NCBI GenBank assembly: GCA_026392455.1
Contig: JAPLCB010000009.1
Span: forward strand, 310,001-374,000
Reading direction: 5' to 3'
Length of the DNA: 64,000 nt
From: Propionibacteriales bacterium
Lineage (GTDB): Bacteria; Actinomycetota; Actinomycetes; Propionibacteriales; Nocardioidaceae
Shown here: positions 17,068 to 25,545 of the stretch, one piece after another
Layout of the letters: each line of letters opens with the position of its first letter
Position numbering within the stretch: the stretch's first letter is position 1
The notes under the pieces: model-generated
What the model was told of the DNA's origin: nothing
Seen by the model: the letters and a program-made list of their open reading frames with translations, nothing else
The model's database searches: none
Translations under genes and position numbers: made by a program

Positions 17068-18813
17068 CTAGGAAACCGCCACGATCGGCAGGTGCAACGC
17101 GCCCGGAGCACTGGCCGGAACAGCCGGCGAGACCGGCTCGACCGGAGCGATCCGCTCGTACGCCGACCCCAGGGCGGGACGCGGGTCCTCCTCGCCCTTG
17201 TTGGGCCAGAACGACATCGCCCGCTCCGCCTGCGCGGTGATCGTCAGCGACGGGTTGACCCCGAGGTTCGCGGAGATCGCCGAGCCGTCGGCGATGTGCA
17301 GGCCCGGGTAGCCGTAGACCCGCTGGTACGGGTCGATGACGCCGGTCCGGGGCGAGTCGCCGATGGTGCAACCACCGATGAAGTGCGCCGTCAGCGGCCG
17401 GTTGAACGGCTCCCCGATCGAGCTGCCGGCCTTGCCGCCGACCAGGTCGGCCATGTCCCGGGCGGCCTCGTGCGCCACCGGGATCCAGCTCGGGTTGGGC
17501 TCGCCGTGACCCTGCTTGGAGGTCATGTAGCTGATCTTCGTGCCCGGGATCTTCTTGGTGTACGTCGTGATCGAGTTGTCGACCGTCTGCATCACCAGGG
17601 CGATGGTGGTGCGCTCGGACCAGTGCTTGAAGTCGTACAGCTCGAAGATGTTCTTGCGCTCGGACCACATCTCCTTGAGCCAGGCCTTCCAGCGCGGTCC
17701 CACGGTGTCGCCCGGCGTGAGCACCGTCTGCATCAGCGACATGAAGTTGCTGCCCTTGCCGTAGCGGCAGGGCTCGATGTGGGTGTGCTCGTCAGGGTGG
17801 AACGACGACGTGATGGCCACCCCGCGGGAGTAGTCGACCTTGCTGTCGGTCGGGGCGATCACGCCGAGGATGGACTCGGAGTTGGTCCGCGACAGGTAGC
17901 CCAGCCGGTCGGAGAGACCGGGCAGGTGGCCCTCGTCCTTCATCTTGTGCAGCAGCCGCTGGGTGCCGAGCGACGCAGCGGCCACGATCACGTGCTGCGC
18001 GGTCAGGGTCCGGGTCGAGCGCGCGGTGGCGCGCTTGGCCTTGGTGAACTTGAGGTCGACGTCGAAACCACCGGAGCCGTCCGCGGACCGCGGAGCGATC
18101 CGGGTCACCGTGGTCAGCGGCATCACCCGGGCGCCCTTGCGCTCGGCGAGGTAGAGATAGTTCTTGACCAGGGTGTTCTTGGAGTTGTGCCGGCAGCCGG
18201 TCATGCACTCGCCGCACGCCTTGCAGGGCACCCGGTCAGGTCCGGCACCGCCGAAGTACGGGTCCTTGATCGTGTCGTGGTGGGTCTCGCCGGGACCACC
18301 GAAGAAGACACCGACGGGAGTCGGGTGGAAGGTGTCACCGACCCCCATGCCGTCCGCCACCTGCTTCATCAGGTCGTCGGCAGGCGTCTTCAGCGGGTTC
18401 TCGACCACACCGAGCATCCGCTTGGCCTGGTCGTAGTACGGCGCAAGCTCCTGCTTCCAGTCGGTGATGTGCGCCCACGAGGGGTCGGAGTAGAACGCGT
18501 CGAGCGGTTCGTACAGCGTGTTCGCGTAGACCAGCGAACCACCACCGACGCCGGCACCGGCGACGATCATGCAGTCCTTGAGGGCATCGATCCGCTGGAT
18601 GCCGTAGCAGCCGACCTCGGGACGGAAGAGGTACTTCTTGACGTCCCAGGAGTTCTCGGCGAAATCAGCGTCCTCGAACCGGGCACCCGCCTCGATGACC
18701 GCGACCTTGTAGCCCTTCTCGGTCAACCGCAGCGCACTGACCGATCCGCCGAACCCGGATCCGACGATCAGTACGTCGAAGTCGAAGTTCTTCGCGGTGG
18801 AACTCTGAGACAT
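17068..18813 (-). CDS. GMC-family FAD oxidoreductase (cholesterol-oxidase-like)
   Basis: Flavin alcohol oxidase or dehydrogenase of 581 residues. The FAD-binding Rossmann motif VLIVGSGFGGSVSAL is near residue 13 and the C-terminal flavin segment LHIADGSAISANLGVNPS is near residue 520. A cysteine-rich stretch CKACGECMTGCRHNSKNTL in the middle is typical of the ChoD-like branch. Start at 18813 overlaps the aldehyde dehydrogenase stop by one base (TGATG), so translation is coupled and the two enzymes probably oxidise an alcohol to an acid in sequence. Sterol, long-chain alcohol or other substrates are possible. Confidence 0.88.
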   Translation of the reverse strand: MSQSSTAKNFDFDVLIVGSGFGGSVSALRLTEKGYKVAVIEAGARFEDADFAENSWDVKKYLFRPEVGCYGIQRIDALKDCMIVAGAGVGGGSLVYANTLYEPLDAFYSDPSWAHITDWKQELAPYYDQAKRMLGVVENPLKTPADDLMKQVADGMGVGDTFHPTPVGVFFGGPGETHHDTIKDPYFGGAGPDRVPCKACGECMTGCRHNSKNTLVKNYLYLAERKGARVMPLTTVTRIAPRSADGSGGFDVDLKFTKAKRATARSTRTLTAQHVIVAAASLGTQRLLHKMKDEGHLPGLSDRLGYLSRTNSESILGVIAPTDSKVDYSRGVAITSSFHPDEHTHIEPCRYGKGSNFMSLMQTVLTPGDTVGPRWKAWLKEMWSERKNIFELYDFKHWSERTTIALVMQTVDNSITTYTKKIPGTKISYMTSKQGHGEPNPSWIPVAHEAARDMADLVGGKAGSSIGEPFNRPLTAHFIGGCTIGDSPRTGVIDPYQRVYGYPGLHIADGSAISANLGVNPSLTITAQAERAMSFWPNKGEEDPRPALGSAYERIAPVEPVSPAVPASAPGALHLPIVAVS

Positions 18814-20414
18814 CAGGCCCTTCCCATCTTCTTCATCAGCCGCAGGCTCACGGTCATCATCTTGGCGTACTGCTCGTCGGACAGGCCGAACTGAGGACTG
18901 AACCTCAGCACCGACTGGGAGGCCACGGCCTGGGTCTCGGTGTACCGGTGGATCCCTTCGCTGCCCTGACGGCGACCCATCCCGGACTCCCGCATCCCAC
19001 CCATCGGGGCGTCGATGCTCGCGAACGTCGCGCCGAAGGCTTCGTTGATGTTCACCGTGCCGCACTTGATCTGACGCGCGATGATCCGGCCGCGCTTGAC
19101 GTCGCGGGTGTAGACCGAGGCGTTCAGGCCGTACTCACCGTCGTTGGCCCGGGCGATCGCGTCGGTCTCGTCGGCGAACCGGTACAGGCTGATCACCGGC
19201 CCGAAGGTCTCGTGACCGAAGCAGGTCATCTCCGGGGTGACGCCCTCGAGGATGGTCGGCTCGAAGTAGAACGGTCCGAGGTCGGGCCGCGCCTTGCCGC
19301 CAGCAAGCACGACAGCGCCCTTGGCGACGGCGTCCTCGACGTGCGCGGTCACGGTGTCGAGCTGGTCCTGGCTGATCAGCGACCCCATGTCGCTGCCCCA
19401 CTCGAGACCGGCGGACAGCTTCATCGCCTGGGTGGCCGCGACGAACTTCTCCTTGAACCGGTCGTAGACCTGGTCGGCGACGAACATCCGCTCGGTGGAG
19501 ACGCAGAGCTGCCCGGCGTTGGAGAAGCAGGCCCGGACGGCGCCCTCGGCGGCCTTGTCGAGGTCCGCGTCGCGCAGGATCAGGATCGGGTTCTTGCCGC
19601 CGAGCTCCAGCGAGCAGCCGATCAACCGGTCGGCGCACTGCTGCGCGATGATCTTGCCGGTGGCGGTCGAGCCGGTGAAGCAGATGTAGTCCGAGCGCTC
19701 GATGATCGGCGTACCGAGCTCGCGGCCCGGTCCGGCGACGACGTTCCACAGGTCCTTCGGGAAGCCGGCCTCCTCGAGCAGCTGGGCGCCGAGCAGGGCG
19801 GACAGCATCGTCTGGGCGTCGGGCTTGGTGACCACGGCGTTGCCGGCGAGCAGGGCCGGGATGCCGTCGCAGAGCGCCATCGTGAACGGGTAGTTCCACG
19901 GCGAGATGATGCCGACGACGCCCTTGGGGATCCGGTTGACCTCGGCCCGGGTCAGGCCCGGAATAACGCCCATCCGGCCTTCGGTGTCGAGGTGCTGGTG
20001 CGCCGTCCGGGCGTAGTAGCGGGCCGTCAGCGCGATGTGCAACGGCTCGTCGAAGGCGTGCTTGCGCGCCTTGCCGGACTCCCAGCAGATCAGGTCGATG
20101 ATCTCGTCCTGACGGTCCAGGACCAGGTCGTGCAGCCGCAGCAGCAGCTCGGCACGGTGGTCCAGGGACGTCTGGGACCAGGCCTTCTGGGCACGTCGCG
20201 CGCGGGCGAACGCCTCGGCCACGTCGTCCCCGCTCGACTGCGGGATCACTGCGAGCGGCTGCCCGGTGGCGGGCGCGTAGGAGGTTACTCCGCGGCCCGT
20301 CGTGGCGATCAGCCGGTTGGTCAGGGCGGCGACGTACTCCGGCTCGAAGGCGTACGACGCCCGCGGGTCGTGCTCGGGGTCCGCTGGCAGCTGGGTCGAG
20401 GGGTTAACACTCAT
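18813..20414 (-). CDS. NADP-type aldehyde (succinate-semialdehyde-like) dehydrogenase
   Basis: Oxidises an aldehyde to its acid, 533 residues. Aldehyde dehydrogenase motifs are all present: GIISPWNYPFTM, FTGSTATGKI, glutamate in LELGGKNP and catalytic cysteine in NAGQLCVSTERMF. Similarity in length and N-terminus is to the GabD2 succinate-semialdehyde group, but coupling to a GMC alcohol oxidase argues that the natural substrate may be the aldehyde made by that enzyme. It is first in the two-gene operon. The upstream region has TGACAG/CTGTCA half-sites. Confidence 0.88.
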   Translation of the reverse strand: MSVNPSTQLPADPEHDPRASYAFEPEYVAALTNRLIATTGRGVTSYAPATGQPLAVIPQSSGDDVAEAFARARRAQKAWSQTSLDHRAELLLRLHDLVLDRQDEIIDLICWESGKARKHAFDEPLHIALTARYYARTAHQHLDTEGRMGVIPGLTRAEVNRIPKGVVGIISPWNYPFTMALCDGIPALLAGNAVVTKPDAQTMLSALLGAQLLEEAGFPKDLWNVVAGPGRELGTPIIERSDYICFTGSTATGKIIAQQCADRLIGCSLELGGKNPILILRDADLDKAAEGAVRACFSNAGQLCVSTERMFVADQVYDRFKEKFVAATQAMKLSAGLEWGSDMGSLISQDQLDTVTAHVEDAVAKGAVVLAGGKARPDLGPFYFEPTILEGVTPEMTCFGHETFGPVISLYRFADETDAIARANDGEYGLNASVYTRDVKRGRIIARQIKCGTVNINEAFGATFASIDAPMGGMRESGMGRRQGSEGIHRYTETQAVASQSVLRFSPQFGLSDEQYAKMMTVSLRLMKKMGRA

Positions 20415-20466
20415 GAACGGAGCCTAAACCCGCCGGTAACTTGACACAATAGGATGCTCTGTAAAC

Positions 20467-20484
20467 TGACAGTTGCGCCTGTCA
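20467..20484. promoter_or_regulatory. Inverted repeat upstream of aldehyde dehydrogenase
   Basis: TGACAG at 20467-20472 and CTGTCA at 20479-20484 with six bases between. The stretch 20438-20490 is unusually AT-rich and also contains TTGACACA near 20440, so promoter and operator probably overlap. The half-sites equal those of the palindrome at 4033-4057. Confidence 0.45.
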
Positions 20485-20502
20485 CTTAAAGGGTTCGCGC
20501 GC

Positions 20503-21213
20503 TCAGCGGAACCGGAAGTACACCCAGGCTCCCGCATTCGCCCGGTTGAAGGTGTCCCCGGCAAACGTGGCCCGCACCCGGAAGTTCACTCGCGACGGGT
20601 GCGTCCCGGTCCACTTCCAGTCGACCACTCCCTGCTTGCCCTCGACGATGCAGGCGCTCGTCTTCACCAGCTTCCAGCCGGAGGCGTACTTGCGCTGCAC
20701 CTGGTGCCGCAGGCAGCGCTTCCCGGGATAGGCCGGGGCGCTCTGGCTGCGGAACTTCGCCGCGTACTTGCTCATCAGGGCGTAGCTACCGGACTTCGTG
20801 TAGTAGCCGCTCGGGGCCGTGCTGATCCGCGCCCGCACCGGGACGCTGCGGGCGACCTCGACCGAGACGGTGTCGTCGGCCGGGTCGCTGGTGCCCTTGT
20901 TGTCCACCAGCAGCGCCCGGACCTTCATGTTCACGTACGCCGACAGCGTGCTCTCGACGACGTCGTCGTTCACGTTGCCGCGGTAGTTGACCTGACGCCA
21001 CTGGGTCTGACCCGCGTACTGCACCTGGAAGTAGTAGTCGAGGTTCATCGCGTGCACGACCGCGGAGAACCGCGCCGACTGCCCGTAGGTGTAGACCGCC
21101 CGGTCCGCGGTCAGGGTGATCGACGGGGGGTCTTCGGCGTACGACGGAACCGCCGGCAGCCCGAGCAGGGCGACGACCACGGACAGGACGACGTACACGA
21201 CGCGACGCTTCAC
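20503..21213 (-). CDS. Secreted protein of unknown function
   Basis: 236 residues with a Sec signal peptide (basic start MKRR, hydrophobic core, likely cleavage after PSYA near residue 26). The mature part looks all-beta: an N-terminal Ig-like domain (ITLTADRAVYTYGQ, FSAVVHAM) and a C-terminal domain with repeated aromatic strands. Two cysteines, in GKRCLRHQ and KTSACIVEG, could form a disulfide. I know of no assigned function. It sits downstream of the LigD-polymerase gene on the same strand with a 30-base gap, which need not be functional linkage. Confidence 0.75.
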   Translation of the reverse strand: MKRRVVYVVLSVVVALLGLPAVPSYAEDPPSITLTADRAVYTYGQSARFSAVVHAMNLDYYFQVQYAGQTQWRQVNYRGNVNDDVVESTLSAYVNMKVRALLVDNKGTSDPADDTVSVEVARSVPVRARISTAPSGYYTKSGSYALMSKYAAKFRSQSAPAYPGKRCLRHQVQRKYASGWKLVKTSACIVEGKQGVVDWKWTGTHPSRVNFRVRATFAGDTFNRANAGAWVYFRFR

Positions 21214-21243
21214 AGCAGGATCAACGCAAAAGGGACCGATTGG

Positions 21244-22161
21244 TCACGTCTCGTCGCGGTCCGCCCACGCCAGCAACGGCGCCAGGTCGTAGACGTGGTC
21301 GTCGATGTCGTGGTGAAGGTCGCCGAGGTGCTCGTAACGGTCGGGCATCGTCGCGATCGTGAAGTCCCCCGGCTCGCAGTCGTCGATCTCGTCCCAGGTG
21401 ATCGGCGCGCTCACGGTCGCGTCGGCGTTGCCGCGCACCGAGTACGCCGCCGCGATGGTGTGGTCGCGGGCGTTCTGGTTGTAGTCGACGAACAGGTGCG
21501 CCGGGTCACGGTCCTTGCGCCACCAGGCCGTGGTCACCTCGGTGCTGCGCCGCTCGACCTCCTTGGCGAAGGCGAGCGCAGCACGCCGCACGCCCTGGTG
21601 GTCCTGGTCGGGACGGACCCGGACGTAGATGTGCATCCCGGAACCGCCGCTGGTCTTCGGGTACCCCACCGCACCGAGCTCGTCGAGGATCTCGTGGGCC
21701 ACGTGGGCCACCCGCCGCACCGTCTGCCAGCTGCAGTCCGGTCCCGGGTCGAGGTCGATCCGCCACTCGTCGGGCATCTCGACGTCGGCCTTGCGACTGT
21801 TCCAGGGATGGAACTCGACCGTGCTCATCTGGACCGCCCAGACCACCTGGGCGATCTCGGTGACGCAGAGCTCGTCGGCGGTTCGCTTCCAGCGCGGGAA
21901 GTAGACCTGGACCGTCTCCATCCAGTCCGGAGCGCCCGCGGGCAGCCGCTTCTGGTGGACCTTCTCGCCGTCGATCCCCTTGGGGAAGCGGTGCAGCATC
22001 GTCGGGCGGTCCCGCAGGGCGTTGACGATGCCGTCGCCGACGGAGAGGTAGTACTCGACCAGGTCGAGCTTGGTCTCGCCGCGCGCCGGGAAGTAGACGC
22101 GGTCCGGGTTGGAGATCCGGACCACCCGGTTGTCGACCTCCAGCTCGATCGCGTCGCTCAC
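21244..22161 (-). CDS. Stand-alone LigD-type polymerase/primase domain protein
   Basis: Archaeo-eukaryotic primase superfamily polymerase, 305 residues, as in the polymerase part of LigD used in non-homologous end joining. Landmarks are DRPTMLHRFPKGIDG, the catalytic IDLDPG (Asp-x-Asp), KTSGGSGMHIYV and FVDYNQNARDHTIAAAYS. No ligase or nuclease domain is attached and no Ku gene is nearby, so this is the separate form found in several actinobacteria, which can act in gap filling or primer synthesis. The GTG start at 22161 overlaps the phosphotransferase stop by four bases (GTGA), so the two are co-translated. Confidence 0.88.
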   Translation of the reverse strand: MSDAIELEVDNRVVRISNPDRVYFPARGETKLDLVEYYLSVGDGIVNALRDRPTMLHRFPKGIDGEKVHQKRLPAGAPDWMETVQVYFPRWKRTADELCVTEIAQVVWAVQMSTVEFHPWNSRKADVEMPDEWRIDLDPGPDCSWQTVRRVAHVAHEILDELGAVGYPKTSGGSGMHIYVRVRPDQDHQGVRRAALAFAKEVERRSTEVTTAWWRKDRDPAHLFVDYNQNARDHTIAAAYSVRGNADATVSAPITWDEIDDCEPGDFTIATMPDRYEHLGDLHHDIDDHVYDLAPLLAWADRDET

Positions 22162-23159
22162 AGCAACGGCTCCGCGAGCAGGACCTGCTCCTCCCACCAA
22201 GCGAGCTCGTCGTCGTACCCGCCGAGCGCCTTCTCCCACCCGAACTGCACCATCGCACCCAGCAGGGCCAGCCGCACCTGGGTCTCCCACCACCCGGCTG
22301 TCGCGACCCCGTGCCGCTCGAGCGCGTCCCGGTACGCCGCCAGCGTCTCCTCCTTGCTGGTCGGCAACCGTCGGCAATTGATCGCCAGGTACCACGCCAG
22401 GTCCGACAACGGTGCTCCCCGACCGGGGAGCTCCCAGTCCAGCAGCACCGTGCGCCCGTCCGGGGTACTGCCAAGGTTGTCGAGCTTCCAGTTGCCGTGG
22501 ACGAAGGTCTGCGGCGTCGTCGCCAGGGCTGCGACCAAGGGGCTCGGATCGTGCGCGAGCGGGAGCAGCACCCGGGCAGCCCGGGGCGCGACCTCGGCCA
22601 GCAGCGGCCAACCCTGGGCCACCAGTCTCGGGACCAGGTGGTCGGACCCCAGCGCCGCCTCGGCGGCCGCCATCCGGGGCGACAGCTCCAGGTAGCGGTC
22701 GGTGGCGGAGACGACGTCGATCGGGTGCTCCCCGGACCAGAACGTCGCGTGCATGGCAGCCATGTGGTCGACGAACCGCTGGTGCTGGACCGACGGCAGC
22801 AGGCTGTCGTCGGCCGGCACCAGGTGCTCGGCGACGTCGTCCATCAGCAGGGCCGCCAGCGTCGGCCGCTCCTGGTCCTGAGCGACTGCGGTGATCGGCT
22901 GGACCAGGCAGTCCGGGAGCAGGTCCAGCAGCCCCCGGCGCCACGCCTCGACCACGGCGCCGCCGCTGATCCCCGCTGCCCGCAACGTCCAGTCGGCGTC
23001 CTCGTCGAGGTACTTCACCACCTGCCAACGGCCGTCGATCCGGACCCGTTCGAGCACGGCGCCGGACTTGCCGGGGCTGTCGATCACCATCCGCTGGTCA
23101 GCACCAGCGAGCAGCTCGGCGACGGACCCGAGGACCGGACGGACATCGGTCGCGCCCAT
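22158..23159 (-). CDS. Aminoglycoside-phosphotransferase-fold (APH) family protein
   Basis: Small-molecule kinase-like protein of 333 residues. The APH catalytic loop reads FVHGNWKLDNLG (about residue 225; aspartate present, asparagine two residues later) and the metal segment is VLLDWELPGRG. The N-terminal lobe has VVKYLDEDADW with the lysine expected to hold ATP. Family members phosphorylate antibiotics, sugars or choline-like molecules, or have other roles; this one need not confer resistance. It lies six bases after cysQ and overlaps the polymerase gene, suggesting one transcript. Confidence 0.8.
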   Translation of the reverse strand: MGATDVRPVLGSVAELLAGADQRMVIDSPGKSGAVLERVRIDGRWQVVKYLDEDADWTLRAAGISGGAVVEAWRRGLLDLLPDCLVQPITAVAQDQERPTLAALLMDDVAEHLVPADDSLLPSVQHQRFVDHMAAMHATFWSGEHPIDVVSATDRYLELSPRMAAAEAALGSDHLVPRLVAQGWPLLAEVAPRAARVLLPLAHDPSPLVAALATTPQTFVHGNWKLDNLGSTPDGRTVLLDWELPGRGAPLSDLAWYLAINCRRLPTSKEETLAAYRDALERHGVATAGWWETQVRLALLGAMVQFGWEKALGGYDDELAWWEEQVLLAEPLL

Positions 23160-23165
23160 GTCGGG

Positions 23166-23975
23166 TCAGTCGGTCCCGTGCCGGCGGATGAAGTCGAGGA
23201 TCGGCTCGGCCAGCTCGGGCCTGCAGACGATCAGGTCCGGCAGCCGGACCTCCTTCTGGTTGTAGAGCAGCTCGGTGCCGTCGACGCGACTGGTGAACAG
23301 ACCGGCCGCCCGGGCCACCGCCACGGGAGCAGCGGAGTCCCACTCGTACTGACCGCCGGCGTGCACATAGGCGTCGGTGACGTCGCGGGCCACCGAGATC
23401 ACCTTGGCGCCGGCGGAGCCCATCGGCACCAGCTCCGCGTCGATCTCCTCGGCGAGCGCCTGGACGAAGGCCGGCGGCCGGGTGCGGGACACGGCGATCC
23501 GGGGACGCGGCGCGGTCCGGGCCGGAACCACCGGCGGCTGGCCGGTGTGGAAGGTGCGCGACAAGCCGGGCTGGGCGACGGCGCCGGCCACGAGGGCACC
23601 CTCCCCCGAATCCAGCCGGGCCCAGAGCGCGACGTGCACGGCCCAGTCGTCGCGGGGCGGCTCGGAGTACTCCCGGGTGCCGTCGACCGGGTCGATGATC
23701 CAGACCCGCGGAGTGCTCAACCGGTCGTTCGCGCCGCTGGTGCCGCGGTGCTCCTCCTCGGACAGGACCGCATCCTGCGGCTTGTACTGAGCGAACAGCC
23801 CCATCAGCAGCTCGTGGGAGGCGAGGTCGCCGGCATCCTTGAGCGCCTTGCCCTCCAGCCCGCTCTCGCGGATCTGCAGCAGCAGGGTCCCGGCGGCGGT
23901 GGCCGTCCAGGCAGCGAAGAGGTGGTCGTTGGCCAGGGCCTCGGGGGGCGGCGTACCGGGATCGAAGTCAGTCAC
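23166..23975 (-). CDS. cysQ: 3'(2'),5'-bisphosphate nucleotidase, CysQ-like inositol monophosphatase family
   Basis: Removes the 3' phosphate of PAP, recycling a by-product of sulfate activation. The 269-residue protein has the metal-binding motif WIIDPVDGTREY near residue 95 and the second motif YEWDSAAPVAVARAAG near residue 215. SEEEHR holds another metal ligand. It could also act on inositol phosphates. It starts at ATG 23975 and heads a probable operon with the kinase-like and polymerase genes. Confidence 0.87.
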   Translation of the reverse strand: MTDFDPGTPPPEALANDHLFAAWTATAAGTLLLQIRESGLEGKALKDAGDLASHELLMGLFAQYKPQDAVLSEEEHRGTSGANDRLSTPRVWIIDPVDGTREYSEPPRDDWAVHVALWARLDSGEGALVAGAVAQPGLSRTFHTGQPPVVPARTAPRPRIAVSRTRPPAFVQALAEEIDAELVPMGSAGAKVISVARDVTDAYVHAGGQYEWDSAAPVAVARAAGLFTSRVDGTELLYNQKEVRLPDLIVCRPELAEPILDFIRRHGTD

Positions 23976-24000
23976 GCACGGAGCCTAGCGCCGACGACGG

Positions 24001-24594
24001 TCAGCGGTTGAACCGTTGCTGGGTCTCCTCGAGACCGTTCTCGATCAGGCACTCGACCGCGTCCGCGGCATCGCCGATCTGGAAGGGCAGCTCTTTCTTC
24101 TCGACGGTCGAGTAGTTGCCGAGCACGAAGTCCGCCGGGTTCTGGCGCCCGGGCGGTCGGCCGATGCCGGCACGGACCCGGTAGAAGTCCCCGGTGCCCA
24201 GGGATGCCCGCATCGACTTGAGCCCGTTGTGACCGTTGTCCCCGCCGCCGAACTTGATCCGCAGCGTGCCGAAGTCGATGTCGAGCTCGTCGTGGATCGC
24301 GATCACCTGGGCCGGATCGGCCCCGTAGAACTTGGCCAGGGTCGAGACCGGTCCACCGGACTCGTTCATGTAGCCGCGGGCCCGACCGAGCACCACCTTC
24401 GGCGCCGGAGCGCCCGGCGGAGCCAGCCGCCCTTCGAGCACCTCGGCCCGCCCGGACTTGTGCGACTTCAGCGAGCCGCCCATCCGGCGGGCCAGCTCGT
24501 CGACGACGAGGTAGCCGATGTTGTGACGCGTGCCGGCGTACGTCGGGCCGGGATTCCCCAGCCCGACGATCAGCCAGACAGCGGGGTCACTCAG
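24001..24594 (-). CDS. pth: Peptidyl-tRNA hydrolase (apparent CTG start)
   Basis: Releases peptides from prematurely dropped peptidyl-tRNA. The conserved N-terminus LIVGLGNPGPTYAGTRHNIG with catalytic histidine, and GDNGHNGLKS near residue 110, identify Pth. These N-terminal motifs lie upstream of the first canonical start (ATG 24483). Between the in-frame TGA upstream and that ATG there is no ATG, GTG or TTG. The best start is CTG at 24594, overlapping the rplY stop by eight bases and preceded by AGGA. This gives 197 residues, the usual size. Translation is probably coupled to rplY. Confidence 0.93.
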   Translation of the reverse strand: MSDPAVWLIVGLGNPGPTYAGTRHNIGYLVVDELARRMGGSLKSHKSGRAEVLEGRLAPPGAPAPKVVLGRARGYMNESGGPVSTLAKFYGADPAQVIAIHDELDIDFGTLRIKFGGGDNGHNGLKSMRASLGTGDFYRVRAGIGRPPGRQNPADFVLGNYSTVEKKELPFQIGDAADAVECLIENGLEETQQRFNR

Positions 24595-25222
24595 TTTCGG
24601 CGTCCTGGATCGGGGCCTCGGACGGCGGGCCGGCGTTCTCGGCGACCGCGGCGTCGAGCTCGGCCTCAGCGGCCTCCGACGACTTGCCCTGGGTGATGTT
24701 GACGATCAGCAGGTCCGCGTCGCTGACCAGGGTCGAGCCCTTCGGCAGGTCGAGCTCGGAGGCGACGATCTGGGTGCCGGCCACGGCGCCCTCGATCGAG
24801 ATCTCGATCTGCTCGGGGATGTGGGTGGCCTCGGCCTCGAGGGTGACCACGTTGTTCTCGAGCTGGACGAAGGCTTCCTTGTTCGCCTCGCCGACCAGGA
24901 CGATCGGCACCTCGACGGTGACCTTCTCGCCCTTCTTCACGGCGACGAAGTCGACGTGCTCGAGGAAACCCTTGATCGGGTCGGACTGGACCTGCTTGGT
25001 CAGGGCGAGCTGGACGGTGCCGTCGACCTCGATGCTCAGCAGCGCGTTGGCGCCACCGTGGCGGATCGCCATCAGGGTGTCGTGGGCGTCGAGGGTCACG
25101 TGGACCGGGTCGTTGCCGTGACCGTAGATGACGGCCGGGACCTTCTTGTCGCGGCGGATCCGGCGGGCAGCGCCCTTGCCGAACTCGGTGCGGGCTTCGG
25201 CCTTGATCAGGTCTTCAGACAT
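24587..25222 (-). CDS. rplY: 50S ribosomal protein L25 / general stress protein Ctc
   Basis: Binds 5S rRNA in the large subunit. 211 residues: an L25 domain (RRIRRDKKVPAVIYGHG at about residues 20-36) and the longer TL5/Ctc C-terminal beta domain (VPIVLVGEANKEAFVQ, HIPEQIEISIEG), then an acidic alanine-rich tail. The order rplY-pth is conserved in actinobacteria. A 9-bp hairpin in its leader (25311-25342) may regulate it. Confidence 0.96.
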   Translation of the reverse strand: MSEDLIKAEARTEFGKGAARRIRRDKKVPAVIYGHGNDPVHVTLDAHDTLMAIRHGGANALLSIEVDGTVQLALTKQVQSDPIKGFLEHVDFVAVKKGEKVTVEVPIVLVGEANKEAFVQLENNVVTLEAEATHIPEQIEISIEGAVAGTQIVASELDLPKGSTLVSDADLLIVNITQGKSSEAAEAELDAAVAENAGPPSEAPIQDAETE

Positions 25223-25545
25223 GGTGGGACTCCTCGAGCGGGTTCAGTGTGGTCACGTCGGTGGCTGCCCGGAGCGAGAGGCCCGGAGACACGCAGTGTC
25301 CAAATTCAGACATGCACCGCGCGCGACAGGGCACGGTGCATGGATTCACGAACCGACCGCGTCGATCACGGAACATCCCTGTCGGGGCGCTCCCTCGCCG
25401 AGGCAACCTGGAAATACTAGCGAGGCCTTGCAGGGAAGGCGAATCGAGCGAGCGCCGGTTGCCACAGAGCCCGACTCGAACGGGGTACTCCACAGGGACT
25501 CCGTAGCAACCGAACGACGGCATCCCGCACGGCAAGCATCCGGCC
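25223..25545. other. Divergent intergenic region with rplY leader hairpin
   Basis: Between rplY and the DUF559-like gene. CATGCACCG at 25311-25319 is the exact complement of 25334-25342 with a 14-base loop, placed about 90-120 bases upstream of rplY on its transcript or promoter. AATTC-containing sequence at 25302-25309 is AT-richer than the surroundings. No gene is seen. Confidence 0.5.

Noticed and set aside
22158-23159. APH-fold gene as an antibiotic-resistance gene
   Set aside because: The family is broad and the context (cysQ, polymerase) does not suggest resistance.
24483-24594. Frameshift or sequencing error at the start of pth
   Set aside because: Frame is intact and motifs read through; a CTG start explains the data without an error, though an error cannot be excluded.
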